From contig OU862909.1 of NCBI GenBank assembly GCA_917880885.1, forward strand, positions 34,160,405-34,224,404: a DNA stretch of 64,000 bases, read 5' to 3'. The notes under the pieces were generated by a model. That model saw nothing but the letters and a program-made list of their open reading frames with translations. It had not been told where the DNA came from and ran no database searches. The translations under genes and the position numbers were made by a program. Below are positions 22,313 through 33,909 of this stretch, piece by piece. The stretch comes from Limnephilus marmoratus (lineage: Eukaryota; Arthropoda; Insecta; Trichoptera; Limnephilidae). Position 1 is the first letter of the stretch. Every line of letters starts with the position of its first letter.

Positions 22313-23046
22313 TAAACTATAATTTAACAATTTTAGTCCGCCTCGGCACAGGAACCGCTAGTGAGGAGCACTATATCTTTACCTACATAACCGTTATATT
22401 TTGTATACTTATAGAATTATTTTATATGGTCGCTTAAATAAAAAAACTTAAGTTTCTTAAGTTTTATTAGTGTTATTAGAGTTATTAGTGATTATATGAT
22501 ATTATTACTTATAGTGGTTGGAATGGCGAGGACAAGGAAGGGGATGGATCTAGTCTGTGCAGAGTAATACATATTTTATGAATGTTATTATAATTGATTT
22601 TAGATTGCTAGCTAAGTCCTTCATAATTATACAAACAACATTTTCTGCTTATGATATTTGCAGTAGGATATTTTCAAAAATGGTGAGGCTGTTCGTGGCC
22701 TGGAAATGTTTACCTAAATTCTTTTTTTATAAATTAGTTGGTTATCATTCAAGTTGAGTTGTAATTCCCAGACTTCGCCAGGGTTTCAACACTCTTCTTT
22801 CGCTCTGATCAATTGATAAACATGGATCAAACAATGGTCTTATCTTATTTTTTGGTAAATCAATTGATGTCTCAAAGCTCATGTTTTAAATGACATTGCG
22901 AGCTAAAACCAGTTACTCTGACCTAGATAATCAAGACAGAATATGCTGTGCAATTTTATGACGCCGGATCTCTCCATTCAAGAATTTTTACTGCGTGTGG
23001 CTTCGGACGTCAAAACAATTTTTCCGCATGTTGCATAGGAAATTGG

Positions 23047-23440
23047 GGTGACTCGATAATTGATCCGACGACAATTGGCCTTTCGTCAGTTGATCTCCCG
23101 GACAGTTGGTCCGCCGGACAGTTGACCCCTCGGACGGATGATACTTTTGCCAATTGTCCTTGCATACTGCTTACTAATAACGTATACAAGGACACTGGAG
23201 GTCTAGATTAGTTCAAAATAAATAAATGTAGCTTCATTTAACAAAAAAATTAGAATCTTGCGAGAGCCTTGAAGGAGTAACCATCTGTTACTTAAACCAG
23301 GGCGGGTAAGAGGTGGATAACCTCCACTGTCCGGGGTTCAAACTGTCCGGCGGATCAACTGTCCGGGGATCATCTGTCGGCGGGCCAACTGTCGGCGGGC
23401 CAATTGTCGTCGGATCAATTGTCATGGAACCGAAAAGTTT
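23047..23440. mobile_element. Element with inverted arrays of short GACAGTTG repeats, copy 1
   Basis: The left end (23055-23135) has ATTGATCCGACGACAATTGG, CAGTTGATCTCCC, GGACAGTTGGTCCGCC and GGACAGTTGACCCC. The right end (23320-23425) has the reverse-complement units AACTGTCCGGCGGATC, AACTGTCGGCGGGCC and AATTGTCGTCGGATC. Unit length is about 15-16 bp, with 4-7 units per side in inverted orientation. It has no coding capacity and its borders are approximate. Probably a MITE with subterminal binding-site arrays. Confidence 0.55.
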
Positions 23441-23931
23441 TCAGAGTGTCTCAGAGACAGTCATGCAATCCAGTATCGTAGTATCGAGCAGTATGCTGGC
23501 TGCAGGTGTAGGAATGGATGACAAACCGGAAATCATCAAATCGGAACAGGATAGACGTGACGAATGAGGAGTGACGAGCCAAGTGAATCATGGCCACCTA
23601 TAATAGGAAGTCGCCTAGTTTACCTGCTAATGAAAGTAGGCACCTGTGCCGACATTTCTGCCGCATTGGCGCTCAAACTTTCAAAAATAGTTGTTCATTG
23701 TTGTATTCGTATTATACCTACACATCGTAATGACAAATCAATAATTTTGGCTGACGTAGAATACAAGAAAGTTAAACGCGGGTCGTTGAACTCACACAAA
23801 TTATTTGCTTTTTAGCATCCTCGTCATTTATCAGTAACTAAGTTTCATCGCTTATATAAACCTTGTCATTTTCTAGCATACCTACTCATGGATTATGCTT
23901 TGAAATAAAGTCATTATTACAAAAAAAATGC

Positions 23932-24098
23932 AGAGTATGAAATTCACACGCGGTTGGAGTGAAACCTTCAGAAAACTAAAGTAGACAAGAGTAGGGAGAC
24001 TGCGAATCACCGCACAAAGAGGAGACTGATTGTACTATATCATTCTCTCGCAAATCGCATTTCAAATCACAACGGTGCTAAAGAAGTTTTCACTTCAA
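23932..24098 (+). repeat. R2 repeat, internally shortened copy
   Basis: Starts GAAATTCACACGCGGT and TGAAACCTTCAGAAAACTAA, ends ACAACGGTGCTAAAGAAG then TTTTCACTTC. Same family as 26278, 46145, 51653 and 58541. Confidence 0.75.
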
Positions 24099-24514
24099 AA
24101 TAAAATTTTCTTTTTTTAATTTTACATACTCATTACAATTTTTGTAGGGCATTTTTCGAGCAGATTTATTTTAATTTTAATTTTATTTATTGTAATACAA
24201 AAAATATGAGTTACACTTATACATATTATATTCAAGGTTGTTTTTGGTCATGTATACCTCATCAGAAAAAAGGAGCTCTCGTGCCTGATAAGGGAGCCAC
24301 GATTCTTACTTAGGTTGTAAGTTATAATATGTTTTGTATAAAATATTTACTTTTTACCGTAAGTCTTTTTTTTTGAAAAATTATTAAATTTTATTTATTT
24401 GTTCTGATTGATTGATGATGCAGCGTAATTCAGAAGGTATTCGTAATTAATAATTTAATTTAGATGTCCTAACAAGTTTTCCTCTACAGTGTTTTATGTA
24501 AATATGTAGGTATT

Positions 24515-24940
24515 TAATATGATAATCCGACAGTTGATCTTCTAACAGTTGGCCTCTCGAAATTATAATTTTTATAAAATTACAAGTTTTTGTGCATTGT
24601 TTACCAATTTCAAACCTTAAATCGATTTCAAAAATACATTTTACATTTAGTATATCAACAAATGTATTTAGTGTCAATTTTTTGTACATACGCTGTTATG
24701 TATAATATATAGACAAGTAGTTTTATCCTTGATGTATTTAAATGAAAATACGTTTTATAATTTTTTTGTTATTCGGCGGTTCATCCTTTCAGCACACCCC
24801 TTCGGGACACTTAGTTATATTTTGTGTAAAGAGGTACACCGTTTGTTTTTCCTAAACCGATTCCATATTGTAATAGTAATAAGTAATAAGTATGCCGGGG
24901 GCAACTGTCGTGTGACCAACTGTCATGGAATCATTCATAA
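24515..24940. mobile_element. Element with GACAGTTG-type ends, copy 2
   Basis: The left end ATCCGACAGTTGATC plus TAACAGTTGGCC (24526-24553) is mirrored on the right by GCAACTGTCGTGTGACC and AACTGTCATGGAA (24902-24930). The right-end CATGGAA is shared with the element at 23047-23440. Confidence 0.45.
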
Positions 24941-26277
24941 CCCGTTGGTCTTTTACGATGACATTCAGGAAAGAAAACGGCATGTTGTATTAAAATAAAA
25001 TAATAAATAACTTCAAACAGCCAAAAATAACGAAGAAAATTTGAATATCTACGCGTACCAAGGTCATATTTAAAGGGTTGGTAATATTGCAGCTAGTTCT
25101 TATTGCAGATGAACGAATACGAGTGAATTTGAAATGTTTGTTGTTTTGTATCAGTTGGATCGATAAAAATACCTATAAAATTTAGACCAAAGTATATTAC
25201 AAATATCGATTTCGTTTGGGCACTTCTCTCCTATAAAAAATGTAAGCGAGTTATGTGAGAGTGTGCGATGTGCATTTTTCACAATTCTCAGTCTCTTGTA
25301 TGGACATTTCTTTGCTATTTCACTCTCTCGTTCCTATATGGTCAACCCTCGTTGTGGGCGGATGCTCATAATTACCGCTTTTCCTTCGCGATCTGTACGT
25401 TTTTTCTGCATTCTGCAGTACGCCAAAGACATTTATTTATGTCAGAGGCATCTTGGTAAAAAAATATTTTTGTAATCTTTGACAATATTATTGAAAATAG
25501 TGTTTAATTTTGTTAACTTCAAGCAGGAGGTCCCTCGGTTGTTCTCTGGACTGGGGCACTTTAGGAAAAAAAGGAGCCTTAATGAGACCCATGTGGTAGG
25601 ACTAAAGATACTAAAGATAAGTGAAACCGAAGAAACTGCAGAAGTCTGTTGACAGTGCTAGTAGGCATAGGGACATTATCATTTAACGATAGTGACTCGG
25701 CCTATAATTCATAAACAAATGTCATTCGTTTTAATGAAAATACAAATAACTTTGTTTATATCACTTTTATTTATATATAATCAACATGTTTCATGAACGA
25801 TGTTCACACCATCAGAATCAAAAAAGTATTTTTTTGTCATATTATGACATTTTTGCATCACATGCAGTGAAAAAATATGTTTGTCTAGATAGATTGGAAT
25901 TTGGGAAAACTGTGCGCTGAGGCGTTAGCAATGACACATGTCAAATTTGATAATTGCATCTCACCGAAATTAAAATAGTATAGACTGTTACGTTCATGAA
26001 GCGATGAGGAATATCGATAATATCAATTGATGGTCCACTTAAAATAGTCTGGTAAGGCATTATGAAAGGGATTTTAATAATATGAGGTCAGTTTGTTTTC
26101 AGCGGCAAGTTCGTCATATTTATTTTCATTAATAGTGCACTGCCTTCAGTAACACAAATTCTATCAAATAATCAGTACCTATCCTCCCATATGGCACCAT
26201 GCTGATTGAAGTGGGGAAATTTATCAAAAATCATCTAGTAAATTAAACCCACTTAAAAATAAACCGGTCGTTGACAA
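24941..26277. other. Mostly unassigned intronic DNA
   Basis: About 25522-25610 resembles a minus-strand scrap of the LINE-4 3' region (AATGAGACCCATGTGGTAGG). The rest is unrecognised. Confidence 0.4.
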
Positions 26278-26838
26278 GTGTGCAATTCACACACGGTAGA
26301 AGTGAAACTTTAGAAAACTAAGGTAGACAAGAGTGAAGAGACTACGAAGCACTTTTTTTGTCAATGTGAAGGATGATTTTTTCCACATTTTTGTCATCGA
26401 ATTCCATTGCATCTTTTTCTATACATTTGGTCATCTTATTAGTATTTGTGTTTTCTTCTTAGGAGTCGCTGGATGTCGCTTTCTTTTGTGTTTTCTTTAC
26501 CTGTTCATTTTGGAGTGGTTTGAAGATTGGATATTGATTTTACAAAAATTAAAATATTTATTTTTTTGGATTTTGTAGGGTTTGATCCTTAGTCCCCTGA
26601 ATGTCTGGCCGCTAAGGTTCATCAGGCGCTTTATACAACTAGAATAAAGGAGGCTTGCGTGGGACCCAGAATTTATCGTATTATATTGAAACCGACTTGC
26701 CCGTGAAATAAATAAGTATTTTATTGCTATCTCATTCTCCCGCAGGCTAAATCCTTTAGAAGTATGTGTTTGTCTCTTTTTAGTATTGCTCGCCTTCGAT
26801 TCATCATCACAACGGTGCTAAATAAGTTTTTACTTTAA
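26278..26838 (+). repeat. R2 repeat split by a ~377-bp insertion
   Basis: R2 5' half (26278-26352, GTGTGCAATTCACACACGG to CGAAGCAC) and 3' half (26730-26838, CTCATTCTCCCGCAGGC to GGTGCTAAATAAG) are separated by 26353-26729. The insert begins with a T run and ends AAATAAATAAGTATTTTATTGC, so it may be a LINE 3' end. It has no recognisable protein. Confidence 0.65.
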
Positions 26839-27013
26839 AAAAATAAGCATATTCCCTTTATTAAAATCATAGAAAATACGTGAAGATTTGTGAAATCCAT
26901 GCTTACAAACTATATATATTATTATAACGGTATTCCAACAAGCCGAGCTTAAAAGCAACTGATATACCAGTCCATTATGATTATTATATTAATTTGTATG
27001 TTTTATCCAACAG

Positions 27014-27147
27014 TGTGAATCGGAGGATGGATGGGGGCTCCGGCGCGGGGGCTACCGCTGCAGCTGCCGGGACGGGCACTACTCCCCCGGCTCTCCGCCC
27101 TCCTGGGCCGGATTCCCCGGGGAGCTAGCCGATAGGGAGACCCTTAA
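27014..27147 (+). CDS. Internal exon, GPR158/GPR179-like receptor ectodomain (part 2, EGF-like)
   Basis: A 134-nt GC-rich exon follows a TTTTATCCAACAG acceptor and ends at AA|GTGAGT. In phase 0 it reads 44 codons plus two bases without a stop: CESEDGWGLRRGGYRCSCR, then DGHYSPGSPP and FPGELADRETL. The GWGLRRGGYRCSCR pattern followed by a Tyr/Pro stretch and F-x-GE is an EGF-like module that I associate with the region before the seven-helix domain in GPR158/GPR179 relatives. The codon at the 3' edge is split (phase 2). If the donor were ignored, an in-frame TGA would follow at once, which supports splicing here. The exon is surrounded by AT-rich repeat DNA, so the GC jump is striking. A different EGF-containing receptor cannot be excluded. 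Confidence 0.7.
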
Positions 27148-28009
27148 GTGAGTACCCTTTCAGTTTATCTTTCTGAAGAGTTGTACAAATTTAATATAAT
27201 ATTCCAATTTAATCCTGACATCGAGAGGTTCCTTGTAACCTGGTTTGTGAAAAAGAGTGAGAGGTTTTGGAGTAGGTACTATCAACGATATGCCTATATT
27301 GATGAGTGTTTATTTTTGGTCATGCCCCTGAGAGCTGTCAGTTGTATGCCTCTACCAAATATTAAATTAGCATCGTGATTTAAAAAAATAGGTACACTTT
27401 AGACCAGAGGTTGCCAAACTTTTTTTTCTCGTAGACCACTTTCAAAATTTTACTGGTTTCGGTGGACCCCCTGCTGCTACATTTCTTCCATATTCCCAAA
27501 ACTCGTCAAAAATATGAAGATTAGATCTAACGATGGAAAATTGCGTCGCAGCTACGTCGCAGCGTCCAACCCTAAAATACAGTACTCAAACAAATTAAGG
27601 GAGATTTAAAAAAAAGGAAATTAATACTAAATAAACAGGCTAACTGATCCATGTGCCTGCCTAACTGAAAGAAAATAATTCAGGCCCGTGGATCGAAAAA
27701 AAAAAAACAAAAAATTAGTAAAATTATCTTTTCGCGCTATTTGTTAAGATTGCATGAGAGCCGTAGCACCTAAAAAAAATTAGCCAAAAATCTGAAAAGT
27801 CTGAAAAATCTGAATCTAAAAAAAGAATTTTGAGTTCAAGATTCAAAATTCTTTTTTTAACGTCTCGATTCGACCATTTTTCACCGAAATACAGACTGTC
27901 AAAAATCACCGAAAAATTTGTATTTTTTTGATCCCTTAATTTTTTGAGTAGTGTTATTTTATTATTTTTTTTTTCTATAAATATATTTATTTATGTAGAT
28001 TATTATTTA
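27148..28009. other. Sequence after exon 2, unassigned
   Basis: Donor GTGAGT at 27148, then AT-rich DNA. CAGAGGTTGCCAAACTTTTT and GTGGACCCCCTGC around 27402-27470 look like part of an old interspersed repeat (similar GTGGACCCCCACATAC at 28672). Confidence 0.4.
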
Positions 28010-28600
28010 TTTATTTATTTTATTCTTAGTACATTTACATTACAAAGGTATAATATATTGTCCTCCACACTAGGAGTTCACCTGTGTTGTGGAGGACATT
28101 TTTCAGATTAAATTATAAATTATAAATTGTGAATAGTAAAACAAATGATTGTTAATAGCTAATATAAAAAAGAGAAATAATAAAAATCTAAATATAAAAT
28201 CGACTTCAATTCGACACAAATTATAAATTAAAAGTTAGAAAGATTGTAGCCAGTTTCTTATGTTTTTTTTGTATTCAATAATATTAGTTGTTTTATATTG
28301 TGTAGGAAGAGAATTGTATAGTTTTATAGCCTGGTATCTGTAGTGTTTTTGTCCAAAGGATGTGTTTGTTTTTGGTATTTGTAGTTGGAGAGCATGTCTT
28401 GTTCTAGTATTGCGAGAGTTTTGTGAAATGTTAAATGTGGATAAGTTCTTGTAAAGGAAAGTTAGTATTTGTTTTGAATGTAATTTTTGAATTTTCATCA
28501 CTGGGAATTTTTCGAATATGATTGATGTGGGTGTTAGTATTGGTAACTTAAGTATTACTTTTATTAGGGTTTTTCTGAGCTTTAAACAGAGCTTTTATTA
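28010..28600 (-). pseudogene. 5'-truncated LINE, ORF2 C-terminus
   Basis: A minus-strand frame from about 28590 to 28235 is open: KLRKTLIKVILKLPILTPTS, MKIQKLHSKQILTFLYKNLS, RNTRTRHALQLQ, TSFGQKHYRYQAIKLYNSLP, NIRNWLQSF. It is similar in order to the fragment at 14340-15075 (TFGQKSFLYYGIKLYNKIPL). The 3' UTR runs to an AAATAAATAAATAAT-like tail at about 28010. RT catalytic region absent. Confidence 0.75.
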
Positions 28601-28717
28601 TCTGCCTACATTGACAGGTAAAGCCAAGTCAATATTTTTGTTCTTTACTATCGATACCAGATAAATTTTCGTGGACCCCCACATACAACTTGTGAACCCC
28701 CAATTTTTTTATCACGC

Positions 28718-28838
28718 CACAACGTAGATCCTCCCCCTCCTTACTACAATCAGCCTCACAACACATCCCAATTTGGGGATGCCATAGTTTCACTGGCTCC
28801 ACATGGAGGGCTCTTGTGCGTTATTCACATTTTAAAAA
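28718..28838 (+). mobile_element. S1 SINE, 3' fragment
   Basis: CT-rich block, CAGCCTCACAACACATCCCA, GGGGATGCCATAGTTTCACT, GGCTCC and CTCTTGTGCG, then TTATTCAC and an A run. This matches the last ~120 bp of the SINE at 8848-9269. Confidence 0.75.
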
Positions 28839-28845
28839 AACTCTC

Positions 28846-28905
28846 GGGACGGGTTGTTTTATAGAATTTGAACAATTCATCAAAACGTTTTTCGTAAAAG
28901 TAGGG
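28846..28905 (+). repeat. Half of the GGACGGG foldback MITE
   Basis: GGACGGGTTGTTTTATAGAA then TTTGAACAATTCATCAAAA matches the left arm of the foldback at 50257-50470. Confidence 0.55.
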
Positions 28906-29849
28906 ATCTAAAAACATTATTATAAACGGTGGAAGTATTGTATTTAATTTAAAGTTTTATTATTTGGGGAATGGTTGAGAAAATGTATGAACTCTTAAAT
29001 TTCCTCGTTTTTATACGTCTTTTTGGAACATCCCTTTAGGTAGGTATACCTACCCTCCCCTGATCCCAAGCCTGAATGATTCCACAATTTATTAAAGTTT
29101 TGCCCCTTACGTCCGCGGTGCGTGATACGAAATACTGATTCGATATTGCGGAATCGATTTTTAAAAATATAAGCAAGGAAAACATGTGCCCAGTAAGTCA
29201 CAAAATATTTGAAAATTATTTTTATTAATTTTCCATCTTGTGCCGTGAAGCGTTTAGATATTAACTTCAAATAGACTACACCTATTTCCGTATTCTTAAT
29301 ATTGTTAATTAAGAAAAAAAAATATCTAAAAAGTAGACGGCAGTTATTTAATAAGATAGATATTTATTCAGTAAATTTTACGATAAGGATTTGCATAATT
29401 TGCCAAATTTGTAAGAAAAATCGTAACGCAAACTGAAAAACATATATTTTCTTACTTCTTCGTAGACCGTGAAAAAATATTTATTAATTTTCTTTAGCTG
29501 GGCATTATATTAAACTTTTTTATTTTATTTATTTACTTTATTTTTTTTTATTTCTTATTTATTGATTTATTTTTAAATTAAATTTAATAATGTTATTATT
29601 AAGTTCTGCAAGTATTTTAGTTTTAAGTAAGGAAAATTATTTATTCCGCACTCCTTAGAATGTTTATAAAACCTAAACAATATAACGCACTTAAATAAGT
29701 CATTTAATGCGGGGAACACAGCTTTCGGAGTACCCTACATAGTAGAGTATCTACTGTCGCAATTATTTTCTCAGCAAATTGGTTTAACCGGTAATAAATC
29801 AATTAAGACACCTTAAAAAAATTGAAATTTTGAATCCTATAAATAAGTC

Positions 29850-30600
29850 CGTATAAAAGGCGAAACGTTATCACGTGTAAAATCCGTGAAGGATCTCGTT
29901 GTCGTCTTTGATCCAGAACTGACATTCTCTTGCCATATATCGCAGCTCACTCAATCTTGCTACAAACTTCTTGGATTCATCATCAGGACTTGTAAGCAGT
30001 TTGATAACCAAGAAGCTATGCTAGCGTTATTCTATGGCATACTGAAAAGCAAGCTGGAGTACGCGAGCGATGTTTGGGCACCGTACCACCAGAAGTACAT
30101 TGATATGTTACAGCAAATCCAGAAGAAATTCCTCACGTATGTTTATACGCGGAAGTATGGAACCTATCCAAGGTTCATGCACCATATTGACTTACTTGAG
30201 GAAACTGATTCTGAGAGTCTAGAAACTAGAAGGAAAGCAAGTCTTGCTATTCTGTCTTTCAAAATTTGGAACAATTTAATCAATAGCCCATTTCTCCTGG
30301 GATGCTATGATTTATATGTACCAGACCACTACAGCCGAAGTCGACATCATGACTTATTTAAAGTACCGAACGGCAGAACAGACGTCTTGGCAAAGCATAG
30401 CATGACGAGGGGAGTGGTGCTGTTAAATGAAATTGCAAACCATTTGGATGCAAACCATTGACTGTTCTTTATATGCCTTAAAAACATTATTGAAGAGTCA
30501 CTTGCCTAAATGCTGATAGGGTAACTAAATTGTACTGTAATTGGAATGATTCTGTTGTACAATAATAATAATAAATAAATTAAAAAAAAATAAAATAAAA
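29850..30600 (+). pseudogene. 5'-truncated CR1/Jockey-like LINE (LINE-3), ORF2 C-terminus
   Basis: Frame open from about 29852 to 30461: GETLSRVKSVKDLVVVFDPE, LTFSCHI, KSKLEYASDVWAPY, IQKKFLTYVYTRKYGTYPR, YVPDHYSRSRHHDLF. Residue order matches LINE-1 (RDLGITFDTRLTF, YVPDNFTRARQHRLF), so it is the same clade. The 5' end is truncated downstream of RT. The 3' UTR carries a stem-loop at 30529-30563 and an AATAATAATAATAAATAAAT tail. Confidence 0.85.
30529..30563 (+). promoter_or_regulatory. 3' stem-loop before LINE-3 tail
   Basis: ATTGTAC (30529-30535) pairs with GTACAAT (30557-30563) around TGTAATTGGA...CTGTT. It has the same loop landmarks as 13411-13455 with a different but still paired stem. 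Confidence 0.55.
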
Positions 30601-31823
30601 GTCGTTTCAAAGTGGTTTCACCACAGTTTGAAAATGGCCTTGTAAGTCGAAACAGCTGCCACAAAAATAAAAACTAAAATGTTTGTCGAACTTAAAAATA
30701 ACACCATTAATTTAATTAAAAAAAAATTAATGGAGTTCTACAAAAAAACAATAAATTAAATTATAACTTCCTCGGACGTTGCTAGTTTTTAGCAGCATTT
30801 GAAATTAAACAGTTACGAGTACTTCGCGTTTCCAAAGGAATTCTGAAAGACGGTTCTCAAAGTACACGCGGAACCATGGGCAACAAATCCCATTCTTGAC
30901 CCCTCAGATATTATTATTCTCATTTTTCAATTAAATTTCTTCCTTTGTAACCTTTTCTCGAGAGTTTCTCGGTTGGCTCACTTTGACATTTCATAACATT
31001 CGTTCCCATTTATACAAGAGATCTTCAGAAGTTACGAATCAAATTTTGTACCGTACGAGGCACTTCCCTCAAGTACTTAGTCATCCATTTAAAGTTAAGG
31101 TTTTCCTAAGAGATGATTAGCTGAAAAAAATAGTTTTCTAACCCTTCAATAACTCAATAAATAAACGAAAATATGAAAAAGTTGAAGATAATATTGTTAA
31201 TTTTAAAATTTGAAATATGAGATTGACAAATATGACGGTTTGACAGAAAGTGGCAATAGCGAATTGGTTAACGCGCACGTTCCGGTTAGACCATTGTCTT
31301 TTTCTATTTTCTGTGTCTTGTTCTCTTTCATATTTTCGTTTTAGATGATTATTGTTATCTTCTTCTTCAATGATATATTACATTGATGGGAATAACCTTC
31401 AAACGTTATGAAAACGAGAGTTTTTCTTATAAAAATTGAATAATATTTTCCACTATATATTATTAAGCGTTTCTACAAAGTGAAAATGCATTTACACGAG
31501 TATTCAATGACATTCTTGTAGGTGCACCCTTTATAAAATGTAAATGCATTACCGTTAACGGTTCAGTGAATGTTTCATAGTCACAGTCTCGGAACTGCTG
31601 ACATCCGTGACATACTTCATATCAGAATCCTGTATACCCCACACTGCCCCACAGTCTACACAATGTGTGCTGATGCAGGGGTGGCGAAGACACCCCTCTC
31701 CCTTTGTTCCCGGCCCATTCACGTCACATAACAAGTAACGATATTTCATCCAGACTTACAACACCGTCATATAATAAAATGCGCTTTAAACCAACAATAA
31801 ACAAGAAATAATGACTTTCCAGA
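30601..31823. other. Unassigned DNA
   Basis: No recognised family. The minus-strand frame at 31555-31749 is Cys-rich but shows no domain or splice context. Confidence 0.35.
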
Positions 31824-32605
31824 GTTTTGAAGAGTTTTACTTCTCATGTACATTTGTTACTCAATTTTTATTTATCTATGTGTAAGCACACATATACGAT
31901 ACGATACGATTGTACCACTCCAGCCAGGAGCACTCCTATCCCTGTGGGACCGGTACACCAGGGGGCACTGATTTGTTAGGACTTGGAACACGTGCTCTGA
32001 GGATGGGAAGGAGTTTGAAGTTTGATCGACCGGCATACATGGCAACCTAATAAGCCAATATTGGAATTTAGGGTGGGTAGGAATAAAGGAATTGATTGAG
32101 CGTTATTTTCTTCTTTATGTCTTCCTTTTTCTTGCTTCTTCTCATAGTGCCTTGCAACTTTTTGGTTCTTCCTGGTTCATCTCGTCTCTTTTTGGGTCTC
32201 TTTTTGTTACTTCAAGTTTCTCTTGGCTCATCTTGCTTCTTTTTGGCTCTTATTGTCTCTTCTTGAATCTTCTTACTTATTACCAACCCTTCTTGTCTAT
32301 TCTTGTATCTTCTAGTCTCTTCTTACATCTTCTCCCTACCCCCTCCCCCTGTTGTGGCCCCCCTTGTCTCTTGGCTCTTCTTTTCTTCTTGAATCTTCTG
32401 AAATATTATCGACCATTCTTGTCTCTTCTAGTTTCTTCTAGTCTCTCTTGGCTCTTCTTGCACCTTCTTCCCCCCCACCCTTTCACTTTAGTGACTCCCC
32501 TTGTCTCTTCCTGGTTCGTCTTGTCTTTTCTTGAATCTTACACATATAGGTACCTAAATAAAAATTAATGAACAAATGCACATGTGAAATAAAACTCTTC
32601 AAAAC
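31824..32605. mobile_element. TIR element with GTTTTGAAGAGTTTTA ends
   Basis: Left GTTTTGAAGAGTTTTACTTC...CATGT and right ACATGTGAAATAAAACTCTT...CAAAAC are inverted. The interior holds a pyrimidine-rich stretch (32095-32540, CTTCTTGTCTCTTC units). The tips reappear fused at 33910-34006. Confidence 0.6.
32095..32540 (+). repeat. CT-rich degenerate repeat
   Basis: Irregular CTTCTTGTCTCTTCTTG-type units. The 158-codon frame across it is low complexity and not a gene. Confidence 0.7.
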
Positions 32606-32835
32606 ATTTTTTTACATCAGCTCCAAGCAATAGGCCCTAAGGTAAATAAGTTCCCTCAAGGCAAGAGAATAAGAGAAAGTTTTGGAAAAGAAATAGGTAT
32701 GAGGGGTGGGTAGGAATCTGGGGGTCAGTGTGTCCAGGAGTGATGGACATACGAATCCATCTCTTTAACTGCGGTGCAAGGCGATGGGTCGAGGGATTCT
32801 GGCTGGAGAAGTCAAAAGACCCATTCAACCAGTCT
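32606..32835 (-). mobile_element. R1 SINE-like repeat, 3' two-thirds
   Basis: On the minus strand: CCAGTCTCTCTCGATCC-like middle, GGATTCGTATGTCC, CCCACCCCTCATACC, CCAAAACTTTCTCTTATTC, CTTGAGGGAAC, and GGAGCTGATGTAAAAAAA. It abuts the right TIR of 31824-32605. Confidence 0.7.
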
Positions 32836-32920
32836 CTCTCGATCCGGACTGAATGAGAGGATAGGATCAAAGAGGTGAGAAGTACTTGATGTTAAGTACG
32901 TTAGAACTTCTTATAATGAA

Positions 32921-33550
32921 TATACAAGGTATAACATCACGTACCCGTGGGATTTTAACCAGCGATTCTTGAGCATATTTGGAGTAAAAATTGTAGATGT
33001 CATTTTTATGTTTGATAAAATAATTTTTCTTTTCTGTTAAAAACAAAATAAATATTTTTCAATCACACGTCGCTACTGATTCCATCGCTATGGGATGGTG
33101 ACCGGACAACTCAGAACGAACACCTCCTTTGAAAATTCAATAAAAGTGATGAAAAAATATATAAAAAATTGGTTAAACCGGTTACGTTAGATTAGGTTTT
33201 GGGGTATTTAAAAAATAAAATTTCATAGCTTTTAATGACATTTTAAAGAGGTGTTGAGTTGTGTTGATTCTGGAACCATCCCGTCGTGACGGATTTGAGC
33301 GATACGCGCACTGTTTCGTGTGTTCATGCCGTTAGAAAGAGACGCAACGCTTATCAAGACTCGCTAAACGATAAACGCGCTCCTAACTAATCAGTATGCG
33401 ACGTGTGATGGAAAAATGATTTAATTGATTTTGATACAAAAAAAATGTCGTCGGAGAGCAAAATGACACCTACATTTCTTACTCCAAATATGCTCAGGGA
33501 TCGCTGATTAAAATCCCTCCGGTACGTGCCATTACGCCCTTTATAATATA
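32921..33550. mobile_element. Foldback MITE (TTTGGAGTAAAAA family), long copy
   Basis: About 85-bp TIRs: left GGGATTTTAACCAGCGATTC, GAGCATATTTGGAGTAAAAA; right TACTCCAAATATGCTCAGGG, ATCGCTGATTAAAATCCC. An R4 copy (33160-33290) lies inside. Related to the element at 39918-40235. Confidence 0.7.
33160..33290 (+). repeat. R4 interspersed repeat, copy 2
   Basis: GGTTACGTTAGATTAGGTTT, TAATGACATTTTAAAGAGGT and TGTTGATTCTGG blocks match 38045-38150. Confidence 0.6.
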
Positions 33551-33909
33551 AAGATTGTGCTGACGTTTCTTAACTGCTGCGTTTCCTGGAAACACTTTCC
33601 AAGAAAGTCTCTCGAGAAAACTTCAGATTGAAGCAATAAGTATTTACGTTTAAGGCAGAATTTACTTAATTTAACGTGATATGTAGGTAGTATGAGAGCC
33701 GGGCGAGCTTTTTTGGGCTCTGACTTGACTGCACGAAGTAGCTTCTAAGAAAAATGCCAAAATTAGGGTCAAATTAATTTTAATCTGAGAGACGATTTGG
33801 CTCTGCGTATGACGTTCAATTTATACCTACCTACATGGTAGAAATCACTGTATGTAATATCAATAATGTCTGTATTTCTTGGGCATTAACTATGTAACAA
33901 TTTCTAGAC

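Larger units (their letters stand above)
1450..27013 (+). other. Inferred 25.6-kb intron between the two host exons
   Basis: Donor GT at 1450 and acceptor AG at 27012-27013, with matching phase 0. It holds a CR1/Jockey-like LINE, a hAT-type element, a PLE with a nested LINE, SINEs, a solo LTR and TIR elements. No other exon-like segment was recognised inside it. That both exons belong to one transcript is an inference. Confidence 0.6.

Noticed and set aside
23047..23425. CRISPR-like array of short repeats
   Set aside because: Units are 15-16 bp, imperfect and without unique spacers, and they occur inverted at both ends of an element in an insect-type genome.
31251..31300. tRNA-like A box (TAGCGAATTGGTTAACGCGC)
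   Set aside because: No B box at a suitable distance and no cloverleaf.
31555..31749. Cys-rich minus-strand frame as a further receptor exon
   Set aside because: Wrong strand relative to the two exons and no splice sites at its edges.
32092..32568. 158-codon Leu/Ser-rich frame
   Set aside because: Lies in a CT-rich repeat tract inside a TIR element; hydrophobic composition is a by-product.
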